Below, in pieces: positions 8,422 through 16,570 of a stretch of DNA of 64,000 nucleotides; position 1 is the stretch's first letter; each line of letters begins with the position of its first letter. Source of the stretch: Acidovorax sp. NCPPB 4044 (GTDB taxonomy: Bacteria > Pseudomonadota > Gammaproteobacteria > Burkholderiales > Burkholderiaceae_C); NCBI RefSeq assembly GCF_028069655.1, contig NZ_JAMCOS010000001.1, positions 1,270,001 through 1,334,000 of the forward strand. Reading direction: 5' to 3'. Under the pieces are notes generated by a model. It was not told where the DNA came from, ran no database searches, and saw only the letters and a list, made by a program, of their open reading frames with translations. Position numbers and translations under genes: made by a program.

Positions 8422-8569
8422 GGTCGATCGGGGCCGCGTGAGGCCGTCTGTGGCAGGGCGGGGCCGATGTTACCCGCCGCGGCCGCGCCCGCCTGTCGGT
8501 GGCGACCCCGTACCGCCCGGCTTTCCGGGTCGGAGCCACCCGGTGCAGCTCGCGTGGCCCGGAAATGCA

Positions 8570-8613
8570 ACGGCGCGGTACGGGCGACCCGGAGATCGCC
8601 TGTACCGCGCCGT
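8570..8613 (-). terminator. Stem-loop between rhlE and the M14 gene
   Basis: A perfect 12-bp inverted repeat (ACGGCGCGGTAC with GTACCGCGCCGT) with a 20-nt loop, 49 bp after the rhlE stop on the minus strand. There is no clear T tract, so termination would be inefficient or Rho-aided. Confidence 0.5.
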
Positions 8614-8661
8614 GTGTGCTCGTCGTACCGCTACCCGCGAACGGGCGGCAGCAAGGAAGCG

Positions 8662-10488
8662 TCAGCGGCCGTAGCCGCCACCGCCGCTGCGGGGGCCGCG
8701 ATTGCCGCCGCGGTTGCCACCGCCGCCGCCATATCCGCCACCACCGCCGCCGCCACCGCTGCGGAAGCCACCGTTGCGGCGGCCCCGGTCGGCCATGCTG
8801 TCCACGCTGGTGCGCATGGGGTCGGGTTGTCCGCCGCCGCTGCCGTGGCGGGTGGGGCCCAGGTGCGTGCCCCCCTGGGTGCCCAGGTGGGCGTTTTCGC
8901 GCCGTGGTTGCGTGTCGTCGGAGCGGTAGCCACCGCCACCACCCACGTTGCCGCCGCCTTCGCTGCGTGCGGGGCGGGGACCGCGCCCGCCAGCACCGCC
9001 GCCGTAGCCATTGCCGTTGCCACCGCCATTGCCGCGCGGATGGCCGTTGCCGGCGCGCTGCCCGCCTGCGTAGGCATTGCCCTGGCCTTGTGCGCCGCCG
9101 CGGCCGCGTGGGGGCTTCTGTCCGCCGCCGTTGCCGCCGCCTTCTCCGCCCTGCGACTGCGCGTTGCCGCGGGCCTTGCCGCCGCCACCGCCGCTGCGCT
9201 CGCCCTGTGTGGCCTTGTTGGTGCGGATGCGCTCCATCATTTCGCTGCGGGCCGCCTTGGCCGCCGCCTGCATGACCTCGCGGCTCGGCGGCTTGCCGGC
9301 GCCGCCCCAGATGGTCTGGCGTCCCATGGCGATGGGCTCGGCCTTCTCATCGGACTCGGGGCCGAAGCCTTCGAGCAACTGCACCGGGATCTCCTGCTTG
9401 GTGAAGCGCTCGATCTCCATCATGAAGCCTTCCTCGTCCATGCAGACCAGGCTCACGGCTTCGCCGCTCGCGCCTGCGCGGCCCGTGCGGCCGATGCGGT
9501 GCACGTAGTCCTCGGGCACGTTGGGAATTTCGTAGTTGACGACGTGCGGCAGTTCGTCGATGTCGATGCCGCGCGCCGCGATGTCGGTGGCCACCAGGGC
9601 GCGGATGTCACCGGTCTTGAAGCCCGACAGCGCCTGCGTGCGCGCGCTCTGGCTCTTGTTGCCGTGCAGCGCCATCGCCGTGACGCCGTTCTTGGTGAGG
9701 AACTCGGCAACGTTGTTGGCGCCGAACTTGGTGCGCGTGAACACCAGCACCTGGCTCCAGTCGTGCTGCTGGATGATGTGCAGCAGCACCTGCTTCTTCT
9801 TGCCGCGGCCGACGGGGTGGATCACCTGCGTGATGCGCTGCACCGTGGTGTTGCGCGGCGTGACCTGGATGCTCTGCGGGTTGCGCAGCAGGCTGTTGGC
9901 GAGTTCGCGGATCTCGTCGCTGAAGGTGGCCGAGAACAGCAGGCTCTGCTTGTCGCGGGGCACCATCGACAGCACCTTCTTCACGTCGTGGATGAAGCCC
10001 ATGTCCAGCATGCGGTCGGCTTCGTCGAGCACCAGGATCTCGACCTTGGAGAGGTCCAGGAAGCCCTGTTGCTGCAGATCCAGCAGGCGCCCCGGCGTCG
10101 CCACCAGGATGTCCACGCCACGCTTGATGCGGTCGATCTGCGGGTTCATGCCGACGCCGCCGAAGATGACGGTGGACTTCACGTCGAGGTGCTTGGCATA
10201 GGCGCGCAGGTTTTCTTCGACCTGGGCCGCCAGTTCACGCGTGGGCGTGAGCACCAGGGCGCGGATGCCGCCGGCGGGGCGGGCGGTACCGCCCTGCGTG
10301 AGCCGGTGCAGCATGGGCAGCACGAAGGCTGCGGTCTTGCCGGTGCCGGTCTGCGCGCCGGCGAGGAGGTCATGCCCCTCGAGAACGGCGGGGATGGCCT
10401 GGGCCTGAATGGGGGTGGGATTCTCATAGCCCTGCTCGTGCACGGCTTTCAGAATGGCGGGGGCCAGATTCAGTTCGTCAAAAGTCAT
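8662..10488 (-). CDS. rhlE: DEAD-box RNA helicase RhlE with long RGG-rich tail
   Basis: A 608-aa ATP-dependent RNA helicase involved in RNA remodelling and ribosome assembly. Canonical motifs appear in order: Q motif with PTPIQ (25-29), Walker A AQTGTGKT (45-52), PTREL, TPGR, DEAD (155-158), SAT, then the second RecA domain ending in [10 protein letters not shown]. Conserved helicase sequence ends near residue 385. The rest is an unusually long Gly/Arg/Asn tail with many RGG-type repeats, which would bind RNA non-specifically and may promote condensation. The start [13 protein letters not shown] is typical of RhlE. It is transcribed away from the epsilon-like gene; the 355-bp gap should hold both promoters. 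Confidence 0.94.
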   Translation of the reverse strand: MTFDELNLAPAILKAVHEQGYENPTPIQAQAIPAVLEGHDLLAGAQTGTGKTAAFVLPMLHRLTQGGTARPAGGIRALVLTPTRELAAQVEENLRAYAKHLDVKSTVIFGGVGMNPQIDRIKRGVDILVATPGRLLDLQQQGFLDLSKVEILVLDEADRMLDMGFIHDVKKVLSMVPRDKQSLLFSATFSDEIRELANSLLRNPQSIQVTPRNTTVQRITQVIHPVGRGKKKQVLLHIIQQHDWSQVLVFTRTKFGANNVAEFLTKNGVTAMALHGNKSQSARTQALSGFKTGDIRALVATDIAARGIDIDELPHVVNYEIPNVPEDYVHRIGRTGRAGASGEAVSLVCMDEEGFMMEIERFTKQEIPVQLLEGFGPESDEKAEPIAMGRQTIWGGAGKPPSREVMQAAAKAARSEMMERIRTNKATQGERSGGGGGKARGNAQSQGGEGGGNGGGQKPPRGRGGAQGQGNAYAGGQRAGNGHPRGNGGGNGNGYGGGAGGRGPRPARSEGGGNVGGGGGYRSDDTQPRRENAHLGTQGGTHLGPTRHGSGGGQPDPMRTSVDSMADRGRRNGGFRSGGGGGGGGYGGGGGNRGGNRGPRSGGGGYGR

Positions 10489-10843
10489 TCAAGGAAGCGC
10501 CTCTCCGGGCGCGGGAGGCATCGGCCTGTCGCAGAACCCGTTGAAGGGCTGCGGCCAGTCAAGGCTGATGTGATTCACGAATGGGAGCCAGAACACCGCG
10601 TGGCGGCTTCATCGTCCCCAGCAGGCTGCTGAGGCCGCCGGTCACTGGAGCCGGCGGCTGAGGCGCTATTGTGGCACGAGATGGGCGCCGCAGGCATTTG
10701 GCAGCGCGGATTGCTCGGCTGCCGCGGCCTGCGTGCATAGCGGGGCGTAGACTGGTGCTTTCTCATAGGGCGGTTGTGTCGGGGGCAGCCATCGGTGTTT
10801 ACCCGATGCGCACAGGTCTCCGATCCGCTCCCGCAAACGGGTC
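10489..10843. other. Divergent intergenic region rhlE / epsilon-like gene
   Basis: A 355-bp region holding the 5' ends of two divergent genes. An 8-bp inverted repeat (GCCGCCGG at 10634-10641 with CCGGCGGC at 10651-10658) is the only clear structure. No convincing promoter hexamers, tRNA or small gene were recognised. Confidence 0.45.
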
Positions 10844-11305
10844 ATGCACATGTCGTCAATGGAATCGGAACCGGCCCCCGCAGGGCCGGACGGAGCGCTT
10901 CAGCTCGAAATCGCGCACATGGAAGGGCAGGTGTGGGCCGGCCCGGTGCGGGTGGTGAGCCTGCCCGGCACCGAAGGCGCCTTCGGCGTGCTGCGTGGCC
11001 ACACGCCGGTGCTCACGCGGCTGCGCGCAGGCTTCGTGCACATCGAAACCCCGGCCTCCGAGCGGGTGGAGGTGTACGTGTCGGGCGGCTACGCCGAAAT
11101 CCAGCCTACGCATGTGACGGTGCTCGCGGACACGGCAGTGCGCAATGCCGACCTGGATGCCGCCCGCGCCGAAGCAGCGCGGCAGGCGGCATCGAGCCAA
11201 TTGGGCAGCGAACTGGCCCACATCGACCATGCTCTGCTGCATGCCGAGCTGACCCGTGCGGCCGCGCAGTGGACCCACGAGATCCGCAAGGCCTCCGGCC
11301 GGTAG
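10844..11305 (+). CDS. Stand-alone F1-ATPase epsilon-subunit-like protein
   Basis: A 153-aa protein matching the epsilon subunit (AtpC) of F-type ATP synthases. The N-terminal beta-sandwich carries the hallmark GTEGAFGVLRGHTPVLTRL and the strand VEVYVSGGYAEIQP, and a two-helix Ala-rich C-terminal domain follows. AtpC is normally the last gene of atpIBEFHAGDC; none of those genes is near, so this is an orphan paralogue. ATG codons at 10844, 10850 and 10859 are all possible starts. It lies between rhlE and ettA, 134 bp before ettA. EttA senses the ATP/ADP state, which makes the pairing suggestive, but a functional link is inference. The helical domain may be inhibitory, as in the canonical subunit. 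Confidence 0.8.
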   Translation: MHMSSMESEPAPAGPDGALQLEIAHMEGQVWAGPVRVVSLPGTEGAFGVLRGHTPVLTRLRAGFVHIETPASERVEVYVSGGYAEIQPTHVTVLADTAVRNADLDAARAEAARQAASSQLGSELAHIDHALLHAELTRAAAQWTHEIRKASGR

Positions 11306-11439
11306 CGGGTACTGCCGCCCGCAGTGCAGATGCATCCGGCGCAAAGCATCCGATAATCCCCGGCGACGCGCCCCCCGCGCGGCCCTTCGCTGGCCGCCCC
11401 TTGCCGGTGGCGCCATCCCATCCCTAGGAAAGAAAGCCA

Positions 11440-13101
11440 ATGGCCCAGTACGTTTATTCGATGAACCGTGTCAGCAAGACCGTGCCCCCGAAGCGGCAGA
11501 TCTTGAAGGACATCTCCCTTTCGTTCTTCCCCGGCGCCAAGATCGGCGTGCTGGGCACGAACGGTTCGGGCAAATCCACCCTGCTGAAGATCATGGCCGG
11601 CGTGGACAAGGAGATCGAGGGCGAAGCCATTCCCATGCCCGGCCTGAAGATCGGCTATCTGCCGCAGGAGCCGCAGCTGAACCCGGACCATACCGTCCGT
11701 GAAAGCGTGGAAGAGGCCATGGGCGAGGTGTTCGCCGCCAAGGCCAAGCTCGAAGACGTCTATGCCGCCTATGCGGAGCCCGATGCCGATTTCGATGCGC
11801 TGGCCGCCGAGCAGGCGCGCCTGGAAGCCATCATCGCAACGGCCGGCACCGACTCCGAGCACCAGCTCGAAATCGCCGCCGACGCCCTGCGCCTGCCGCC
11901 CTGGGACGCTGCCGTGGGCGTGCTCTCCGGCGGCGAGAAGCGCCGCATCGCGCTGTGCCGTCTGCTGCTCTCCAAGCCCGACATGCTGCTGCTGGACGAG
12001 CCCACCAACCACTTGGACGCCGAGTCCGTCGATTGGCTGGAGCAGTTCCTGCACCGCTTCTCCGGCACCGTGGTGGCCATCACCCACGATCGCTACTTCC
12101 TCGACAACGCGGCCGAGTGGATTCTCGAACTCGACCGTGGCCACGGCATTCCCTACAAGGGCAACTACAGCACCTGGCTGGACCAGAAGCAGGCCCGCCT
12201 GGAGTCCGAGCAGAAGGGCGAGGAAGCCCGCGCCAAGGCCCTGAAGAAGGAGCTGGAGTGGGTGCGCCAGAACGCCAAGGGACGCCAGGCCAAGTCCAAG
12301 GCGCGTATCGCTCGCTTCGAGGAACTGAGCGATTTCGAATACCAGAAGCGCAACGAAACCCAGGAAATCTTCATTCCCGTCGCGGACCGCCTGGGCACGC
12401 AGGTCATCGAGTTCAAGAACGTCACGAAGTCCTTCGGCGACCGCGTGCTGATCGACAACCTGTCGATGAACATTCCGGCGGGCGCCATCGTCGGCATCAT
12501 CGGTCCGAACGGGGCCGGCAAATCGACGTTGTTCAAGCTGATCGCCGGCCGCGAGCAGCCCGACAGCGGCGAAGTGGTGATCGGCTCCACCGTCAAGATG
12601 GCCTACGTGGACCAGAGCCGCGATTCGCTGGCCGATGAAAAGACGGTGTGGGAAGACATCTCCGGCGGTCTCGACATCATCAACATCGGCAAGTTCCAGA
12701 TGGCCAGCCGCGCCTATGCCGGCCGCTTCAACTTCAACGGCGGCGACCAGCAGAAGAAGGTGGGCATGCTCTCGGGCGGCGAACGCGGCCGTCTGCACCT
12801 GGCCAAGACGCTGATCGCGGGCGGCAACGTACTGCTGCTGGACGAACCCTCCAACGACCTGGACGTGGAAACCCTGCGCGCGCTGGAAGATGCCCTGCTC
12901 GAATACGCAGGCACCGTGCTGGTCATCAGCCATGACCGCTGGTTCCTCGACCGTATCGCCACGCACATCCTGGCGGCGGAAGGTGATAGCCAATGGGTGT
13001 TTTTCGATGGAAACTACCAGGAGTACGAAGCCGACAAGAAGAAGCGACTGGGCGAGGAGGGAGCCAAGCCCAAGCGGATGCGCTACAAGGCGCTGAAGTG
13101 A
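11440..13101 (+). CDS. ettA: Energy-dependent translational throttle protein EttA (ABC-F ATPase)
   Basis: A 553-aa ABC-F protein that binds the ribosomal E site and couples early elongation to the ATP/ADP ratio in E. coli. It has two ATPase domains and no membrane part. The first Walker A is GTNGSGKST (39-47), with signature LSGGEKRR and Walker B LLLDEPTNHLD. A charged helical linker of the P-site tRNA-interacting type follows (KKELEWVRQNAKGRQAKSKARI). The second Walker A is GPNGAGKST, with LSGGERGR and LLLDEPSNDLD. Length and motif order match EttA closely. The Shine-Dalgarno is AGGAAAG, about 8 bp before ATG. Confidence 0.96.
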   Translation: MAQYVYSMNRVSKTVPPKRQILKDISLSFFPGAKIGVLGTNGSGKSTLLKIMAGVDKEIEGEAIPMPGLKIGYLPQEPQLNPDHTVRESVEEAMGEVFAAKAKLEDVYAAYAEPDADFDALAAEQARLEAIIATAGTDSEHQLEIAADALRLPPWDAAVGVLSGGEKRRIALCRLLLSKPDMLLLDEPTNHLDAESVDWLEQFLHRFSGTVVAITHDRYFLDNAAEWILELDRGHGIPYKGNYSTWLDQKQARLESEQKGEEARAKALKKELEWVRQNAKGRQAKSKARIARFEELSDFEYQKRNETQEIFIPVADRLGTQVIEFKNVTKSFGDRVLIDNLSMNIPAGAIVGIIGPNGAGKSTLFKLIAGREQPDSGEVVIGSTVKMAYVDQSRDSLADEKTVWEDISGGLDIINIGKFQMASRAYAGRFNFNGGDQQKKVGMLSGGERGRLHLAKTLIAGGNVLLLDEPSNDLDVETLRALEDALLEYAGTVLVISHDRWFLDRIATHILAAEGDSQWVFFDGNYQEYEADKKKRLGEEGAKPKRMRYKALK

Positions 13102-13178
13102 AGGTCGGACGGCTTCGTCCACGCCGTTAGCCCCCGTCAACCTCCGCGCGCCGCCCGCGCCGTCACTCCCGCCGCGCC

Positions 13179-15626
13179 ATGTCCGCTTCCGCTCCCAGCG
13201 TCAGATCGGCTTTCCGTGCCTGCGTCGTGGCGGCCATCCGCGACGGCGAGGTGTTGATGGCCGCGCTTCTGGAGGCCACGCGCGTGGCCCTGGACGTGGA
13301 GGTGTCGCATGCGCGCGACCTGCGCCGGCGCGATGCGCTGGCCGACGCGCAGCGGCTGCTGGTGAAGCATGTACCGGCGCTCGCCAAGGCCTATCCCATG
13401 GCCTTGCTCGAAATCTTCGCCGAAGGGCCTGCCACCGCGCGGGCCCGGCCGGCGGATGCCTCGGGCCTGGACTTCGGCGAACTCTCGCTGATGGACGAGG
13501 CGGAGGTGATGGCCCAGGTGGAACTGTCGCGCGCGCAGCAGGTGGCGCTGCATGCCACCGAAGCCGTATTGGCCGAACTGAACACCCTCGTGAGCGCGGC
13601 CCAGGGCCTGCGCAGCGTTCAGCCGGACCGCAATCCGCTGCGCCCTGAAAACTACATCCGAGCCCTCCAGCAGGTGGTGGGCGAAACCGGCGTGTCTCCG
13701 GACGTGCGCACGGCCTGGATGGCGCCCATGCGCGATGCGCTCGGTGTGCAGTTGCAGGCCGCGTACCAGCGCGCCGTGGAGCGCCTGCGCGCCGACGGCG
13801 TGCAACCCGTGGGCTATGCCGTGGCCGCAGGCGGCGCCGGCAGCAATGCGCGCACCAGCGCGGCTTCTCGCTGGCAAGGCCCGCAGAGCGGCTATGACGC
13901 CGGAATGCAGGCGGCACCGTGGGATGCGCGCTCCAGCCTGGGCGCGCCCCTGCCGTCATTGAGTGGCTACGGCGTGCCGGGCAACGGCTGGGGAGGCGGG
14001 GCTGCGGTCTCGCAACCCATGCCCCTGGCCGCCGAGGCCGAGGAAGCACTGCTGACCGTGGCCATGCTGCGCCAGATGCTGGCCCAGCCGATGGCGCTCT
14101 CCATGCCCGTGCCCCCGCCGCTGCAGCAAGGCCTTCCGGTGCCGGGGGGCCGGATGTCGCAGCCGGGCGCATTGCACGGCCTGCCGTCCCTCCCGGTCAC
14201 GCAGGGCGGCGGCCTCGCCGCGGCGGCGGTGGAGGCCATGGAAGACATCGCGGAACTGGAGCGCATCGTGGGCCGCCTGTCCGGGAGCCTGCCGGCTCCG
14301 CTGGCCGCGGGCAGCGCCATCCCGGCGGCGCAACTGCAGGCCGCCGGAAGTTCCCTGTATGCCGGCGTGGCCTCTCAAGTGGGCCCTGTGGGCCCTGTGG
14401 GCCCCGGCGAGGACGCGGCGGCCCCGGTGCGGGCCCGCTCTCGCACGGCCAGCGAAGTCGTGAGCCGCATGATGGACAACATCGCGCTGGACGACCGGCT
14501 GCTCCCGCCCGTCCAGCGCGCCTTGCAGAACCTGCGCCCGGCGCTGCAGCGACTGGTGCGCCATGACCGCCGGTTCTTTACCGATGACCAGCATCCCGCG
14601 CGCCGCCTGCTCGATGCGCTGACGCAGCGCGCGTTGTCGTTCGACTCCGAGGATGTGGACGATTTCAGCGGCTTCGTGCGCCTCATGGATCTGGCCGTAG
14701 ACCACCTCGCCAACGGCGATACGCGCAATGCCGAAGCCTTCTCGACCGCGCTCGCCGGGCTGGAGGCCGGCTGGTCGGCACAGGATCGCCAGCGCCAGGA
14801 CCGGGAAGACGCCGCGCGCGCAGTGGCCCTGGAACTCACGCGCCGCGAAGAGCTGGCACGCCGCGTGGCCGAGGACATCCGGGCGCTGGCGAAGACCGAC
14901 GACGTGCCACAGGACATCGTGGACTTTGCAGCCGGCCCGTGGGCCGATGTCGTGGCGAATGCCCAGGCGGGGCAGGCGGGCACCGGAGACCCGGACCCGG
15001 GTGGCTATCTTGCGCTCGTGCCCGAGCTGTTCTGGCTCGCCCAGCCTGCGGCGGCAGCCCAGGAGCCCGAACGCCTGGCGACCACCATCACGCGCATGCT
15101 GGGCACGCTGCGACAGGGCCTGGACAGCGTGGGCCATGCCGAGGACATGACCAGCACCATCCTGGAGCGCGTGGCCGCTCTCCACCAGACCGCTGCCGAG
15201 CATGCGTCGCGCTATGGATCGGGACCGCTGGAGGACGATGCGCCCGATACGGGCGGCTCCCTGCTGGGGCCGGATGCCGATGGGCACGAAGAAGACATGA
15301 CCGGGGACGGCGAAGAAGGCTCCGCGCCACCGGCAGACGCCGCTACCGCCCCCGGGGCGGACGGCGTCGCGGACCTCGCGATCGGCACCTGGGTGGAACT
15401 GGTCACCAACCACCGCGCCGTGCACACCCAGCTCACCTGGGCGAGCCCCCACCACACGCTGTTCCTGTTCACGGCGCCCGATGGCAGCACGCAGTCGATG
15501 ACGCGCCGCGTGCGCGACAAGCTCATGGGCGAGGGGGCGCTGAAGGTTTTGCCGGGCCCGCCCGCGGCGGTGCGCGGAAGGTCGCAGGGACGCTCGCCGG
15601 GTTCGCAGCGCAACCGCTCCCGCTGA
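13179..15626 (+). CDS. DUF1631-family protein, function unknown
   Basis: An 815-aa soluble, Ala/Arg-rich, mostly helical protein. The pattern of an N-terminal helical region, the stretch LRPENYIRALQQV, and the block HDRRFFTDDQHPARRLLDAL near residue 465 is typical of DUF1631 proteins of beta- and gammaproteobacteria. The C-terminal ~65 residues switch to beta structure (GTWVELVTNHRAVHTQLTW, HHTLFLFTAPDG), reminiscent of the small barrel at the end of other DUF1631 members. Residues near 402-408 contain a short GPV repeat encoded by a 9-bp tandem array. There is no signal peptide. It lies 77 bp after ettA on the same strand, so it could be read from the same transcript. Confidence 0.82.
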   Translation: MSASAPSVRSAFRACVVAAIRDGEVLMAALLEATRVALDVEVSHARDLRRRDALADAQRLLVKHVPALAKAYPMALLEIFAEGPATARARPADASGLDFGELSLMDEAEVMAQVELSRAQQVALHATEAVLAELNTLVSAAQGLRSVQPDRNPLRPENYIRALQQVVGETGVSPDVRTAWMAPMRDALGVQLQAAYQRAVERLRADGVQPVGYAVAAGGAGSNARTSAASRWQGPQSGYDAGMQAAPWDARSSLGAPLPSLSGYGVPGNGWGGGAAVSQPMPLAAEAEEALLTVAMLRQMLAQPMALSMPVPPPLQQGLPVPGGRMSQPGALHGLPSLPVTQGGGLAAAAVEAMEDIAELERIVGRLSGSLPAPLAAGSAIPAAQLQAAGSSLYAGVASQVGPVGPVGPGEDAAAPVRARSRTASEVVSRMMDNIALDDRLLPPVQRALQNLRPALQRLVRHDRRFFTDDQHPARRLLDALTQRALSFDSEDVDDFSGFVRLMDLAVDHLANGDTRNAEAFSTALAGLEAGWSAQDRQRQDREDAARAVALELTRREELARRVAEDIRALAKTDDVPQDIVDFAAGPWADVVANAQAGQAGTGDPDPGGYLALVPELFWLAQPAAAAQEPERLATTITRMLGTLRQGLDSVGHAEDMTSTILERVAALHQTAAEHASRYGSGPLEDDAPDTGGSLLGPDADGHEEDMTGDGEEGSAPPADAATAPGADGVADLAIGTWVELVTNHRAVHTQLTWASPHHTLFLFTAPDGSTQSMTRRVRDKLMGEGALKVLPGPPAAVRGRSQGRSPGSQRNRSR
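14379..14405 (+). repeat. 9-bp tandem repeat (GTGGGCCCT) x 3 inside the DUF1631 gene
   Basis: Three near-perfect units, the last ending in C, encode Val-Gly-Pro three times. The unit is a multiple of three, so copy-number change would not shift the frame. Confidence 0.8.
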
Positions 15627-15655
15627 AGCGCTGCAACCGAAGGGCTTCGGTCCCG

Positions 15656-15979
15656 TCAGCCCACCGAATTCAACGCGAGGTGGTTGTTCAGCGTGGTTCC
15701 GCTGATGGTGTAGGCCGCGGTGACATCCAGGCCTTTCTGGTAGGTGAAGATCTGGTTGGCTTCGTTGTCGCTGCCCCAGACTACGAAGGCATACAGCGAC
15801 ACCATGGCGCCGTTCGGCACGCCGTAGTCGCCAGGATCTGCGGTTTCGGTCTGGCCGATGGGGAAGGTGCCGGTACCGTCGCGGTGGATCTTGTTGCCCT
15901 TGTCGTCCCAGTAGACGAACTGCAGTTTGACCACAAAGCCGCCTTGGTTGCGCAGCGAGAATTTTCCGATGGCTTGCAT
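15656..15979 (-). CDS. Small beta-rich protein, paralogue A, function unknown
   Basis: A 107-aa protein, about two-thirds identical by eye to the protein encoded just upstream (16099-16428). Shared blocks include IGKFSL, NQGGFVVKLQFVY, FPIGQT, TADPGDYGVP, YAFVVWG and TISGTTL. Alternating hydrophobic residues and many Gly/Thr turns suggest a small beta-sandwich. There is no signal peptide, Cys pair or membrane segment, so it is either cytosolic or released by a non-Sec route. The start fits a GGAG ribosome binding site. It follows paralogue B by 119 bp on the same strand. I do not recognise the family; a lectin-like or membrane-binding fold would fit the size, but this is a guess. Confidence 0.72.
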   Translation of the reverse strand: MQAIGKFSLRNQGGFVVKLQFVYWDDKGNKIHRDGTGTFPIGQTETADPGDYGVPNGAMVSLYAFVVWGSDNEANQIFTYQKGLDVTAAYTISGTTLNNHLALNSVG

Positions 15980-16098
15980 TTTTAAATCTCCGAATGGGAT
16001 ATTCGATCGAGCGGTAGGCGATATTCAAGTCCGCGGGCTGCGGATAATCCCTCCGCCCAGGGTTTCACGGTAAATGGTGCCCCGTGCGAGGCGGGCCA

Positions 16099-16428
16099 TC
16101 AACCGCCGGAGAGGCCGGTGAACCCGAGCTGATTGTCGAGCGTGGTGCCGCTGATCGTGAAATTGGCGATCCACGGATTGCCCTTGGAATAGATGAAGAA
16201 CTGTTCCGCCGTGTGGTCCCGTCCCCAGACGACGAAGGCATAGACCGTGACCGGAACGCCGTCCGGCACGCCGTAGTCGCCGGGGTCGGCCGTCTGCGTC
16301 TGGCCGATCGGGAAGCCGCCCGTGCCGTCCACGTGGTGCTTTTCTCCCTTGCTGTCGACATAGACGAACTGCAGTTTCACCACGAAGCCACCTTGATTGC
16401 TCAAGGAGAATTTTCCGATCTGTTGCAT
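16099..16428 (-). CDS. Small beta-rich protein, paralogue B, function unknown
   Basis: A 109-aa protein, tandem paralogue of 15656-15979 and differing mainly in surface positions. It has the same framework (IGKFSL, GGFVVKLQFVY, PIGQT, TADPGDYGVPDG, YAFVVWG, TISGTTLDN) and ends in GLSGG. A strong GGAGGG Shine-Dalgarno lies 6 bp before ATG. This is the upstream gene of the pair, so its promoter should lie in the AT-rich gap 16429-16570, which also contains a perfect AT palindrome. The TAXI gene upstream ends at 16571 on the same strand. Divergence between the copies with conservation of the core suggests an old duplication kept by selection. Confidence 0.74.
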   Translation of the reverse strand: MQQIGKFSLSNQGGFVVKLQFVYVDSKGEKHHVDGTGGFPIGQTQTADPGDYGVPDGVPVTVYAFVVWGRDHTAEQFFIYSKGNPWIANFTISGTTLDNQLGFTGLSGG

Positions 16429-16487
16429 TTGATTCCCTCCGATTGGTGCGCCAAGATTTGCGCGACGCAGATATTCGGATTCGGGGC

Positions 16488-16507
16488 GAATTAATGCAAC
16501 TTAATTC
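16488..16507 (-). promoter_or_regulatory. AT-rich perfect palindrome upstream of the paralogue pair
   Basis: GAATTAA and TTAATTC flank a 6-bp spacer (16488-16494 and 16501-16507), about 60 bp before the ATG of paralogue B, in a locally AT-rich patch of an otherwise GC-rich window. The position fits an operator or promoter element. No matching regulator gene is adjacent. Confidence 0.45.
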
Positions 16508-16570
16508 ATCTGAAAATATGCTGAACAGGGCCATGGAGCACGGCCCGCAACCGGCCGCGCACTGCAAGGC

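Noticed and set aside
8401..10632. Very long open frame (743 codons) opposite rhlE
   Set aside because: It is antisense to a helicase with all motifs present; long antisense frames are common in DNA with high third-position GC. The Ala-rich low-complexity product has no recognisable domain.
13956..16028. 690-codon minus-strand frame spanning the DUF1631 gene and paralogue A
   Set aside because: It covers two better-supported genes in other frames and has no protein-family features.
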